DNA of 64,000 nt from Saccharina japonica (Eukaryota > Sar > Phaeophyceae > Laminariales > Laminariaceae), in assembly GCA_008828725.1 (NCBI GenBank), contig MEHQ01002123.1, forward strand, positions 580,887-644,886. The letters are read 5' to 3'. This document shows positions 43,846 to 54,853 of the stretch, in pieces; within the stretch, counting starts at the first letter, position 1, and each line of letters opens with the position of its first letter. Position numbers and translations under genes: made by a program. The notes beneath the pieces are model-generated. The model was given only the letters and a program-made list of their open reading frames with translations, was not told the DNA's origin and searched no databases.

Positions 43846-43849
43846 AATA

Positions 43850-44096
43850 TGTAAAAGGGTTAGTGGACAGCAGTTCTCGTACCCGGTACGTTGGCATTTC
43901 ACTTGCTTTACCCATTCATTTGCGTTTATTTTGTTTTGGGTTTTCTCTGTCACAGTCTGTGACCACATCATTTCTCTCTCTAGAATGTGTATACGTATAT
44001 CTAGGATTAGGAATCCGGATAGACACTGGGTGTACTGATGTAGTTGAGGGTTGAGGGTAGAAAAAACGGGTTTAATGTGAAGACAGCACCCACAGC
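43850..44096 (-). repeat. Family B (subfamily 2)
   Basis: Reverse orientation. CCCGGTACGTTGGCATTTCA, TCTGTGACCACATCATTTC, ACACTGGGTGTACTGATGTA and GGGTTTAATGTGAAGACAG are shared with 44771-44990 and 60405-60700. It differs from subfamily 1 mainly in the half next to the tail. Confidence 0.88.
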
Positions 44097-44574
44097 AGTG
44101 TAGGATCATATGATACGAAGTATTACGCCCATGCCGTACACCGTACATACGAGGACTCGTTGCATTGGAACATGTTGCATTGGAACATTGGAACTATTGT
44201 ACCTGGTATATATCATAACCATAACTCGGACACCATTGTTGTTTGTTGTACTATTAATAGTGTTGATACTATTAGTAAGTATGATATCATCCCCCAACGA
44301 CGCAGCAGCAGTGACTGCTGTTGCTGTTGTACAGGCAGTACAACAGCAGTACTCGTACGAGGTATTCGTAGTATTCGCCGCTTTTTACCGTCAATTTTCC
44401 CCGCTGAGGCCCCAACAGGACTACCACTGCTAACAGGACTGACAGGACTGACAGGGCTGACAGGGCTAACACCTACCAGGCAACACCTAGATACTACGTA
44501 ACATATAACAGCAGTGCAATTACGCAATCGCCATAGACAGGGGACCTTCCTTCTCGTATAGTACTACTCTGTAT

Positions 44575-45110
44575 ATATATTGCCATCCCATTTATTATCT
44601 CCGTCTTTCCTTTCTCTCTCTCCTTCCTAGTCGTAACTCAGATCCGGGGTCACAAAGTAGGCTCTTCTCCCTCCTCCCCCACTACGGTTCTTGCCTTGCA
44701 TTTTTATCGCGAGAAGATTTCAGCACTTTCTTCCCTCGTCAACTCTCGTCGAATTGTGCTTATTTACCCACTTTTTGTTCTTATTTTTTGGTTCGGCTCG
44801 TGTCGCTTTGTTATCGTACCCGGTACGTTCGCATCTCACTTGATTTACCCATTAATTTGCGTTTATTTTGTCACCAGTCTGTGACCACAGAGTTTGTATC
44901 TCTCTTAGGATTAGGAATCAGGACAGACACTGGGTCTACTGATGTGGTTGAGTAGAAAAAACGGGTTTAATATGAAGACAACACACACGCTATAAATATA
45001 CGCTCTCGACAGTTGGTCCCATTTGAGAATATAAACCTCCATACGGAGACTCGAACCCTCGACTTCCAACCTAACAAGCTTCGTGGTTACCTGTTAGACC
45101 ACCGGGGCGA
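44575..45110 (-). repeat. tRNA-derived SINE, full copy interrupted by family B
   Basis: The body runs 44575-44770 (CCATCCCATTTATTATC, GTCGTAACTCAGATCCGG, TTTTTATCGCGAGAAGA). The head lies at 44995-45110 (GACTCGAACCCTCGACTTCC, ending GTTAGACCACCGGGGCGA). A family B subfamily-2 element (44771-44990) sits between them. This shows family B moved after this SINE copy was in place. Confidence 0.9.
44771..44990 (-). repeat. Family B (subfamily 2), nested in SINE
   Basis: From a T-rich 3' end CTTTTTGTTCTTATTTTTTG to AATATGAAGACAACACACAC at its 5' end. It splits the SINE between its spacer and body. Confidence 0.9.
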
Positions 45111-45111
45111 T

Positions 45112-45285
45112 ATGTGTGTGTGTGTGTGTGTGTTCTTCACATTAAACCTTCCTTTCTACCCGTCGACATCCAGCACACCCAGTGTCCGTGCCGATTCTTC
45201 ATCCTAAAAAGGTACCAGTTCTGTGGTCACAAAACTACGACACAGAGATACTACACTCAGTGCAGTAAGCAGAGCAGATATACGC
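45112..45285 (+). repeat. Family B (subfamily 1), 3'-truncated
   Basis: Long GT run, TTCTTCACATTAAACC, then standard sequence to AGTGCAGTAAGCAGAGCAGA, where it stops. A direct repeat follows outside (CTTGCTGGCCGACCCTCCTA at about 45287 and 45387). Confidence 0.92.
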
Positions 45286-46325
45286 CTTGCTGGCCGACCC
45301 TCCTATCATACGTATACATAGCATAACAGCTTATCGTCATATCGTCGTATCATTATACTTCGAGCTAGAATCATATCATACCATAGGCTTGCTGGCCGAC
45401 CCTCCTATTATAGCCGTGGCCCTGACTCACGCTGAACATCTTGATTTCAGTACTGTACCTTCAAAACTTCAACTGAACAGGTTTGACATTTCTTGTTACA
45501 TACATACGCTGTCTGTAAATCTCCGGCTGGCCCCCTTAACCCTTTTTTGAGAGTATATACTGTATAGCTACAGAACGAAAAATCGACAATAAAAAGGGAC
45601 GATTACGCCAACAGCAGTCAGTCACTGCGCGATTCAGGATTAGGGGATGGTATGGTGATACGGGTGATATATATGATGATATGATGATACATATTGGTGT
45701 CCGAGTTACAAGGGTTACTGTAATACAATGGAACGAGTCGTACGGCACGGACTCAGCATGATTCTACCCTACCCCTACTGGTGGGCGCTCAGGATGCTCG
45801 TACATGTACCTGGCAGAAGATTTAGATTGCTAACACCTAATCTTCCTTTTTATTCGCTATACTACGATCAAGTCCCACAGCGGGTACTGCTCGTCGTCTT
45901 TACCGTCTTTAGTCTTGAAAGTCTACTTTACTGGTAATATGAATGCCTATGACACCATACCTACAACAGCAGTAGTATTATAGTACATAGCTGTGGAGTC
46001 TTTGTGCCTTTTTTCGTGGCCACGGCTAGAGTTTATGAATGTTTCATCAAAATTATTATTTTAATTTCCTAAAACGTTTTCACCTAAATTTCCTGATTCT
46101 CCTGATTTTTTTCCTGATGGCGGGAAACTACTGAAATGTACGAAGTAGTCTAATCATTCTTGTTTTTTTTTGCTGTCTGTTAAATTTCCTGTTTCAGGAA
46201 ACATTCCTGTTTTTTTTCAAGAAAAGGAGGAAAATCAGAGGAAACGTTCTTCGAAAATAACGGCCCATATTTGTGTGGTTTAAAAGTTCAAGGTGAAAGG
46301 TGTACCAGGTATAAAACGTATTACT
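45286..46325. other. Non-coding stretch
   Basis: GATATGATGATACATATTGG-type short tandems near 45670 and an AT-rich part (46040-46260) with TTTCCTGATTCTCC and TTTCCTGTTTCAGG words. No gene. Confidence 0.5.
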
Positions 46326-47334
46326 GGGGTAACCATTTGAGAAGCACATCATTTTTCTAGTAAGATTCCAGATACAGCTTTGTTTTTGGTGGAATCACAA
46401 GAATACTGAACACCCCAAAATGAAGATACGAACATATATACACCAAAGGTAGTTTGCCCCACTGATCGATTCGACGAAAGAGAAGACCTGTGCGGTAACA
46501 CAAGGGCATGATGCTCCCCTCAATCCAATGCCGGCGTCACTTGAGCTCTAGCGGCCCGAACACTTTCCTCCGATCAGCCGGCAAGGCGTGTCTCTCCGAC
46601 CTCCAAAAAACACTGCAAGTCGGTTGTCCAGCTGCGTGCACCATGGATAGCAATAGGGCCAGAGGCAGGCTGAAACCGCCCCTAAACAACGGCTGCGGAC
46701 GATCACAAGACGTAAAGCAACACCGTAACGTTGACATTTTTTTGTTTCAACGCTTGCAGCGTGCGGTGTGTGCGCTCATCTTGGCTAGTTAACGCTGCTG
46801 CTGTAGAATTCGAGTTCTGCTATACATATTCACCGACGCGCCGTTTTTAGACTGGTTCCTGGCCGTAACAGCCAAGATGAGCGCACACACCGCACGCTGC
46901 AAGCGTTGAAACAAAAAAATGTCAAGGTTACGGTGTTGCTTTACGTCTTGTGATCGTCCGCAGCCCTTGTTTAGGGGCGGATTCAGCCTACCTCTGGCCC
47001 TATTGCTATTCATGGTGCACGCAGCTGGACAACCGACTTGCAGTGTTGTTTGCGATCGGAGAGACACGCCTCGCCGGTAGATCGGAGGACAGTGCGCCGG
47101 CCGCAAGAGCTCAAATGACGCCGGCATTAGATTGAGGGGATCACCACGTCCTTGCGTTACCGTACAGGCCTCCTCTTTCGTCAAATCGATCGGTGGGGCA
47201 AAGTGCCTTTGGTTGTAAAACGTATCTTCATTTCGGGGTGTTCAGTATTTTTGTGATTCTACCAAAATACCAAAATACAAAGTTGTATCAGGAATTTTCC
47301 TAGGGAGAATGGTGTCTCTCAAACGGTTACCCCT
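46326..47334. mobile_element. Foldback element, 1.0 kb
   Basis: Inverted arms of about 475 bases (46326-46797 and 46858-47334) with about 60 bases between them. Termini read TACTGGGGTAACC at the left and GGTTACCCCTGTA at the right, consistent with TA duplication and CTG/CAG-type ends. Shared arm words include GTTGTCCAGCTGCGTGCACC and AAGCGTTGAAACAAAAAAAT. The arms differ at scattered positions, so it is not brand new. Frames in both arms translate alike by symmetry. It is not thought to code. Confidence 0.92.
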
Positions 47335-47730
47335 GTATACCAGGTACTTACGTGCAGCATCTCGACACCACCCGCCTGAGCACACGTAAGCACAAATGAC
47401 CACGCCTCACGACACCTGACGACGCATCCTGCAGGACCTGACGACACATCACCACATGACCACACATCTGACATCTGACCGCACGTGACAGCATGACAAT
47501 ACTTCGTAACACCTTATGTTACATGGATACAAATACACAAACACGTGATATAATATGTATGATACGCGAAAAAACAACTCCAATACCCAGCAGTACCCAT
47601 CGTCATATAGTCTAGCCAGAATGTATACGAGTACCTGATGTGGTTCTGCATACCCAGTAGCAGCTACCAGGTACATCAGTAGTAGACTACTCATGCATTT
47701 ATGATTGTCAAAAGCAAGGCTTTTCACGGT
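47335..47730. other. Non-coding stretch with GACCACACCTGACGA-type short repeats
   Basis: CACATGACCACACATCTGAC and CCTGACGACGCATCC words recur at 47390-47490. No gene. Confidence 0.55.
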
Positions 47731-48150
47731 TGCGAACCGCACCGCGGATCGGTTCTTTCTCGTTGCGCATTCCTACAGATCGACTTGCTTCGGAGCTTGT
47801 AATTTCAAAATCCTACTGTTGAGTTCGGCCCGAACCCGGCAAGTCCTAAACCTACGGTTCGGTTCGGTTCCGACAGAACCGAGCAGAGCCGAACCAAACC
47901 GAACGGTAGGAAACCCCTTACGGTTTTTTTGTAATCTATTAAATTTAGAATTAAGTTTTTTGCACGGTTTGGAACCGCGATTCTTCAGGAGTGGGAGCTG
48001 TCACGGATCAGTATGGTTCGGAACCGACGTACGATATCCAATATTGCTGCGACTCGGTTCGGTTATTACCTCCAGCAGCGAAAATCCCACGGTTCGGCCC
48101 GGTTCCAGAACCAGACCCAAATGAACCGGAGCGAACCGAATCGTAGCGAG
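47731..48150. repeat. GGTTCGG-rich inverted-repeat region
   Basis: CGGTTCGGTTCGGTTCC, CCGAACCAAACCGAAC, ACGGTTCGGCCCGGTTCC and GAGCGAACCGAATCG alternate in both orientations. A relic of a TIR element with sub-terminal repeats is likely. Borders unclear. Confidence 0.6.
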
Positions 48151-48324
48151 AAACCGTAAACAGCCGTTGTAGACATGAGTATAGTATACCTGGCACCAGG
48201 TAATACATAAGGGATGTGTGTTATCGGTCCCAGTTCGCGTGTGTAGCCTTTGTACAGCACCTTAGGTCTGCTTTTTAGTTTTCAGTTTTTCCGAGTACAG
48301 TATTAGCATTGCTGCAAAGGTTGC

Positions 48325-48560
48325 CAGAGTACCAGTCCTCAGGGTACCAGTCCTTTCGGCTTATCGTACCCTTGAGACTGGTGGTACTGAGTACTTTCAG
48401 CCCCCAGGTACCCTTAGGATTGGCGGGACTCAAGTCACTTCAGCCCCCAGGTACCCTGAGGACTGGCGGGACTCAGTCCTTTCAACCCCCCAGGTATCCT
48501 GGAGACTGGGTCCTCCGAAATGACTGGTACTGGCGAGTGATTGACTGAGTCCCGAGGACT
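48325..48560. repeat. Degenerate minisatellite (about 55-60 bp unit)
   Basis: At least three units built on TTCAGCCCCCAGGTACCC and GACTGGCGGGACTCAGTC. Confidence 0.85.
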
Positions 48561-49687
48561 GGTGCTGGTCTCTGCCGACCTTTGCATTGTCGTTGTTGTG
48601 GTGGATCTCACCTTAGTAGCTGATTGGCATACTACTGTTACTACTGTATACGGAGTAATACTATTAGTATTAAACTAAACATACTACTGTGACCGGTGGT
48701 CGCGAGAAGGCGCAAGCAGTCTATGTGACAGCATGCCAGCATGTCAACATGTAAACTACTCGTACCGCTTCTTGCTTGCGCCAGACGGGCGGTTAGACCG
48801 CGATGCTCATGATGCTCATGTTGCTCATGTTGTTCGTCGCTGCCTAAAGGGTAGACTCCCATTACTATTTAATAGTGGTAGTGACTAGTAACCCTCATGG
48901 AACTTGGTTCAGAGGGAACTCTTCTCCAAGATAAATTACTTGATTACAGTACAGCGTCGGCCACGTGAAGCAGGGTACCTTTATGGTAGTGATAGGCTGG
49001 CGGGGTACAGTGGGGGGTAGGGGTTGTGTCCGAACTGCAATGGAAGGAGGTGTACGACGCGCGCGCAACATTCTGATACTTGCACTCCTGCTGCTGCTGA
49101 ACGCTCTCCCTTCAAGGCATTCAGTAAGGCATCTGTTTAAGGCATGTCTAGACGGTTGATAGGACAGCACTTGTCGTGTTTTAGGTCGTTAATGTAGCTA
49201 TACTCGTTAGTGTGGCTATAGTGTCGGTATGTATGTACCTCCAACCCAAAAGGGTGCATGGTGGATGCCAGGCACCCTCCCCGTAGATAGCACCGCCTCT
49301 TTACATTATGCACAAGTTCAAGGCCACACCGAAGGTCTGTCACTCCATTCCCTGTAGACCCGAGGTACCGGCCAACCTCGGTGTGTATGTATGTACTCCA
49401 CAACCACACAAGAGATAACCTACCAGGGCGTCAGCCCAACATAATACTGAACATTCCCGCCTACTGTACGAGTAGAGACGAATCGAGTGACTGCCGATGA
49501 TTTCCTCCCGTCCCCGCCTACTGCTGTACGAGTAGAGACGAATGGAGTGGCACGTCAATGTTTTTCACACCCATCGCGGTATGTACGCAGTACAACGCAC
49601 AACACGCAGCGTATCAGCGCTTGATCCACTATCGCTTTTTGCCGCTTGTCGCCGTCGTACAGGTGCCTACAGGTGCCTTCAGCTCCC
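48561..49687. other. Upstream region of the NPC1-like gene
   Basis: ATGCTCATGATGCTCATG short tandem (48802-48830) and a duplicated CGAGTAGAGACGAATCGAGT / CGAGTAGAGACGAATGGAGT pair (49469, 49532). No clear promoter element. The region just upstream of the first exon is GC-mixed without a TATA box that I would trust. Confidence 0.45.
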
Positions 49688-50083
49688 ATGGCATCAGTAA
49701 CTAGCGTTGCAACTACTGACACCACTGCGGGAATGCTGGAAAGACGAGGACTCGCTCGCAGCTACCGTGGAAACGCCTACAGCCACTGTGTAAACGGAGA
49801 AAACGGCCAAAAAAGAGAAAAATATTGCAAAAAGGGACATTGTTGGCGAGGAAAACGTAGCACAATAAATTGTCCTCCGCACTCTGATGCGGGTCCGAGA
49901 AGGGCAAGGGGCGGTAGGGGGCACGTTGTCAAGGGCGAGCACCCGGACGGGGTGCGATTGCGGGGGGTGTTCGTTGGGGAGCGTTTGGGAGGTGTTTTTA
50001 CCGCCTTGAAGACAGCGGCGGTGTTGGCGTTTCTGGTGGGCGGGTTGCCCTCGGTAGACGGCGGGCGCTGCGCCTTCACGCAG
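49688..50083 (+). CDS. NPC1: NPC1-like gene, exon 1 (signal region)
   Basis: ATG at 49688 opens 132 codons ending at a strong donor CACGCAG|GTGAGA, phase 0. A basic, low-complexity N-terminal part of about 100 residues precedes a hydrophobic helix (TALKTAAVLAFLVGGLPSVD), then GGRCAFTQ. NPC1 proteins start with a cleaved signal peptide followed within a few residues by the first cysteine of the luminal domain, so the helix and C fit. The long extension before the signal is unusual; the true start may lie on another exon. NPC1 exports cholesterol or other sterols from late endosome/lysosome lumen to its membrane. Confidence 0.65.
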
Positions 50084-51857
50084 GTGAGACGGGGACTTCT
50101 GCTTTTTGCCGTATCCGGTCCATATGTACATGTATACCTGGTGCACACGCGGTACACTACTTGTACCTGTTTTGGTAATTCTGAAAAAACGCGAAAATTT
50201 ACGATTCGTGACATACATACACAACATTCTTCGTGACCTTTTTACATTATTGGCGTTTATGTCACATTGAAAGAACAAAACCCTTTTTTTTTTTTGTCGT
50301 TGTCACGAATCGTGAGATCAACTTTCCTTCATTGTTTCAAAACTCTTCAATGTCACATTTTGTGGCAAATGTCGCGATTCGCGAAAGTATGAGTTTTTGA
50401 TGGCACGAGTCGTGACTTTTTTTTGTTCGTTAGGCCCTTACACCTCGAAAACGGCAACTGCCGTGGCTTCTACATTCTAATGCTGAAACGCGCTTTGGAA
50501 GAGTCCCATCCTCACTCACTCTTCACAGCATGAACGTTTCGAGCAGTTTTTCTACGGCAGTACGTAGGCAGCTTGCGTTTTTGTCGCAGTGACGCTGTCG
50601 ACTACCTGGTACTTGGTAATTCCTGCCGTAGTCATTGGTTTTTGTTTATTTAGTACCAGGTATAAATAGCTGCGTACGCATCTCCTTGCCGTTTGTACTT
50701 AAGTGTGATTGCGTTGTATAAGCTCTCGTGCCAGCCCTCGTGGCTTGACGCCGGGCAGTAGATTGAGCATGGACGGACGATGGACATGCGTATTTCAAGT
50801 TTGAACAACGACCATTCGTGACGACAGGTTGTACATGGATGGACGATGGACATGCATAGTGCAACTTCGAGCGATGACCAACCACTCGTGCAAGGCTTGA
50901 AGAAAGCGTGTGGTTACTTCTCCAGCTACTTTACCCTGCATTACCACCGCCGTCGCTCGCCCACCAACCTGCATCACGCGCCGGAATGTTGTTGAACGCA
51001 GGAATGCTTCCAGGCCGGGGTAGATACAGATTGCACCCCGGCGCCCGCCGATGGTTCGAAATCGTTCCCCATGGACTCGGCGAACGGCTTCGGTGTCGCG
51101 CACGATGCAGTTTGGGATGGTTCATTTGAAGACCCATCCAGCGGATTGTGCAGCCAAGGAACACCGGACGAGCAGGGCAGGTTTGCAATTTGACGCTAGT
51201 CTTAGACGTTACGGTGCTTGGTACATAGAGCTGTGGAGTATACTCGTAGAGAGTTCGTACCATCAGTCTTGGGGTTAGGGCTTGGCCAATTGTTTTTGAG
51301 AGCAACCTATTAATTGAGCAGAATCATATAACATGTAGTAGGACTTCCGAAGGTTTTCGGTTAGTCGAATGCTGCCTTCAAAACTGTATGACCGAGAGGA
51401 AACTGTGGGCACATGCTCCTGTTTTTCAGCAGCTGTTCACGTTGATGTGTGTTTTCGCCCTGAGTTACTCGTCCATACAGCAGTAGTTACAGCAATATAC
51501 GCTGTTCGATCCCTGTTTGTATGGACGCCAGACGAGCCACTTGTTGCTGACAGGTGTACTGTGCTGTATTAAGCGAACGCTATGATAGGCTTAGACCAAC
51601 ACTGATTCAACTGCAGACCGAAAGGACAACGTGGTGGTGAAGGTCACCTCTTCTGTTTACCCTGCTGTGTTGACACGCTTGCGGCACGGCTTGTGATGAC
51701 TCCTCCTATCATGCAGCGACTGTATATGATATAGCACATGATCATGGTAGTTTAATGGCGTATTGAGGCATCGATAAGCCATATTTCATTCAGCTCAGCC
51801 TCTCTCCTTGGTGCCAGTCTTTCAGCCCGTTTACCCAGCTAATCTTTTTCATTACAG
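50084..51857. other. NPC1-like gene, intron 1
   Basis: About 1.8 kb. A paired ATGGACGATGGACATGC repeat occurs near 50772 and 50837. Some coding-like GC-rich sequence at 50900-51230 may hide a small exon carrying the C-G-x-x motif that follows the first cysteine in NPC1; none could be joined in phase. Confidence 0.5.
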
Positions 51858-52111
51858 TACCTACAAATGTACAGTATCTTGGATTTGTGGACCCCAGTAG
51901 CTTACTGTCGTCTCGCGTTGTCGATGTATGGGGAGCAAACACGTATGCAATGCGTGCCGTCGTCCGTTACCAGGTGTATGGTGGACTTCGTGACTCCGAA
52001 GGGCTTAGCTACCGTGGCGCCGGTGATCTGCCCTCAGTACGCGGGAGACGGCTGCTGCAGCTGGCAACAGAACTACGCACTTTATGAGAACCTGCGGACA
52101 CTTGTTGACAG
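51858..52111 (+). CDS. NPC1: NPC1-like gene, exon 2
   Basis: Begins after CATTACAG and ends GACAG|GTGAAC, entering phase 0 and leaving phase 2. The second half is clearly NPC1 N-terminal domain: GLATVAPVICPQYAGDGCC followed by a helix NYALYENLRTLVDR, matching the L-C-P-x(3-5)-G-x-x-C-C then helix pattern that builds the sterol pocket. The first half (to about 51965) fits less well; an alternative acceptor at TTACCAG|GTGTAT in that part is possible and would need a small extra exon upstream. Confidence 0.8.
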
Positions 52112-52305
52112 GTGAACCACCACACCTCAACGCGAGAACATCCAGTCTCTACTGCTGTCATACAGTCTGCGACCCGTGCACCGATAGAGGCAGAGGTATA
52201 CCGTTTTTTGTTTTTTTTTGGCTCAAACGTTTTCGGAGTGACGGGGCTCCTCAAGCGAAACTAGTCGGGAATTAAATTATTGTGATGCAATATTCTTCTT
52301 ATTTA

Positions 52306-52613
52306 GGGCCCATATTAACGAGTATAAAAAAAAAACAATTTGGAAAAATAAAAATTCAAATCCGCTTTTCATTGGTCAACACACGCACCAGCACCAAAGA
52401 TAAAATTCAAATCCGCTTTTCATTGGTCAACACACGCACCAGCACCAAATATTAGGATCTTGGGGCATAATATTTGGTGCTGGTGCGTGTGTTGACCAAT
52501 GAAAAGCGGATTTTGTATCTTTGGTGCTGGTGCGTGTGTTGACCAATGAAAAGCGGATTTGAATTTTATCTTTTTCTTAATTGAATTTATTTTATACTCG
52601 TTAATATGGGCCC
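52306..52613. mobile_element. PIF/Harbinger-like palindromic MITE, 308 bp, TTA duplication
   Basis: GGGCCCATATTAACGAGTAT and its inverse bound a fully palindromic element flanked by TTA (52303-52305, 52614-52616). Each arm has two tandem copies of a 50-base segment with AATCCGCTTTTCATTGGTCA and ACACACGCACCAGCACCAAA, so the whole can fold into one long hairpin. It is inserted in intron 2 of the NPC1-like gene. Confidence 0.93.
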
Positions 52614-53254
52614 TTAATATTTTATATTTAATAGTATACTTCGGCCATGGGATTGTTAAGACGGGTACGAGCACTTTTATTTTCCTCCAAAAATCAGTTT
52701 TTTACTTAGTATTTGTATATGCATACTAATATTAGCATGAATATCAAGTGAGAAGCCTCAGAGAACTCTGTAACATGGTTGGTGCACCTCTACCTTGAGA
52801 TAGCATGCGCCCTGCCTACAGCATACAGCATACAGCATACAGCATACAGCAGTCGGCTGCAGTATGTTTGACATGGAATCGTCTTGACGTGCTCTTTTCA
52901 ACGAGAGGGGGATTGCCCGGTGCTATTGCCGAATACCTGATGGTAGCTTTTACCTTATAGATATTTTCAATTAGCGCGCACGATAGACACCCCCTCTACT
53001 ATTAAATAATAGTTAATAGGATTCATAGGTAAAATTTCCAAGCATATTTTCGTGGACAACTCGGAGAGTGCGAACGCTAATAATGCTAATAATGTTAACC
53101 ATGCACAGCGGTGCCTCTATAGAACTATGAAATATCTCGACAATATCTATGGAACATTATCGAGATTTTTCCAAAAATACTTTCTCGTTGTGTGTATATG
53201 CTACATACCCCCCTTGTTGTCGAGAAAACCGACTTCGAAATTCATCCCAGGGGG

Positions 53255-53645
53255 TGTATTACCTTGATTAAAGTATGTGGTGCATTATCTTGATTACCGC
53301 ATGGGGTGTGTTATCTTGATTACTTAATGGGGGGTGTTGTCTTGATTACAGTATAGGGTGTGTTGTCTTGATTACAGTAAGGGGTTTGTTATCTTGATTA
53401 CGGTATGGGGGGTGTTGTCTTGATTACAGTATGGGGTGTGTTATATTGATTACAGTATGGGGTGTGTTCTCTTGATTACAGTATAGAGTGTGTTATCTTG
53501 ATTACAGTAAGGGGTGTATTCTCTTGGTTACAGTATGGGGTGTGTTATTTCGATTACAGTATGGGGTGTGTTGTCTTGATTACAGTATGGGGTGCGTTAT
53601 CTTGATTACAGTATGGGGCGTGTTACCTAGATTACAGTGTGGTGT
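53255..53645. repeat. Minisatellite in NPC1-like intron 2 (about 30-bp unit)
   Basis: About a dozen units of TTATCTTGATTACAGTATGG with GGTGTG, varying by single bases. Each unit holds a TTGATTACAG word that resembles an acceptor or branch site, but no exon follows. Confidence 0.95.
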
Positions 53646-54343
53646 GTGTTATGTTATCACCCAGTGTGATACGGTCACTGCGTCCATTTACTACGAACTC
53701 TACAGCAGTACAGCTGTGTCGAACGCTGCTCGATTGCTTTTGCGTTTTGCAAATTGCAGCAGTTGTATTGAATGCGTTTATACTACTGTGGCTGCGATTT
53801 TGTAACGAGCGGGTCGTGGGGGTAGCGGCTGATCGCGCTCGTGGCACGACAATATGTGACATGGCATATGGCGGCACGACATCACGTCACATGACACAAC
53901 GTGAGGTTCGGTAAGCGACTGTCGCCACGATGACCCCACCGCTCTTGGTTGGGGTGGGGATGGCCTTGACTTCATGCCAGGAATTTCCTGTCCTGTCATG
54001 CCGTATGGTGTGGTGTGGTGTGGTGTGGCATGACATGGCAAGTATGAGAGGGTGAGAGGATGTGCATCTACCAGGTGCTTAGAATATTTACAGCAGTGTC
54101 TATGCGGCTGGCTGTCGAGCGGCGTTGCTTAACGTATCACACCAACTGGTTGAATTTCGCTCCACTACGGTGCACCTGGATATCTGGTACATAAAGTACA
54201 TACTACCGGTGCATGCTGCCGGTACAGTATCACCGCAGCACCTTTCCACCGCACCGACCTCGAGCACGTTTCGCTCGGACCCCTTGCCACGCGATGCCGT
54301 TTTGCTGTTATGTCGTTATGTTGCTACGTTGTACACATATCAG

Positions 54344-54464
54344 CTTTGGGTCTACGACGGGCTGCCTCGCCTGCGCCGTCAACCTGGTGAACTTCTGGTG
54401 CGCCTTGATCTGCTCACCCGACCAAGGCTCGTTCGTTTCCATCCACGACCCGCCCTACGCGGAG
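54344..54464 (+). CDS. NPC1: NPC1-like gene, exon 3 (TCSPDQ motif)
   Basis: Begins after ACATATCAG with one base completing the codon from exon 2. The peptide includes GCLACAVNLVNFWCALICSP followed by DQGSFVSI, the hallmark C-P-x-C-x-x-N-[FL]-x-N-[LF]-[FW]-C-x-[LF]-x-C-S-P-x-Q of NPC1 N-terminal domains. The cysteines at C-L-A-C, W-C-A and I-C-S are the conserved disulfide partners. It ends GAG|GCAAGT, which matches the GC-AG donor consensus; no GT donor lies nearby in frame. Leaves phase 0. This is the firmest identification in the window. Confidence 0.93.
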
Positions 54465-54767
54465 GCAAGTTCAAGTTGGAAGTTAAAACTTAAGAAGCTC
54501 ATTACAACTTCCACATCCCAGGTGTTGGTATAAAATTGGCGTCGTGCGTCAAATTAATTATGATGTTTTACATAACGGTTAGTTGTTGTCGTACCCAACG
54601 GTGCTATCCAACGGCGCTGCTGTGGCGTCGGTACTGCCGCCTGGTATAGCGGAAAATGTGCTGTGACCTCGGGCGCGTAAACGTAACTGCTGACGGTACT
54701 ATGGCGTGAATGATGGCATCGGCGATAAGGGCATGCGGGACCACTGGAAGTGGTGGCCTAGTCGGTC

Positions 54768-54826
54768 ACAAGCCAGGTCACAAGCCAGGTCACAAGCCAG
54801 GTCACAAGCCAGGTCACAAGGCACGG
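54768..54826. repeat. 12-bp tandem repeat in intron 3
   Basis: Five units of CACAAGCCAGGT. It produces a GHKPGHKP frame that runs into the open frame at 54854 but is not thought to be translated. Confidence 0.95.
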
Positions 54827-54853
54827 GGCGGATTTCTTTTTCTTTTTCTTCAG

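Noticed and set aside
49694-50278. Minus-strand ORF of 194 codons opposite NPC1 exon 1
   Set aside because: It is a shadow of the GC-rich plus-strand exon, which has the signal helix, the cysteine and a consensus donor in phase with exon 2.
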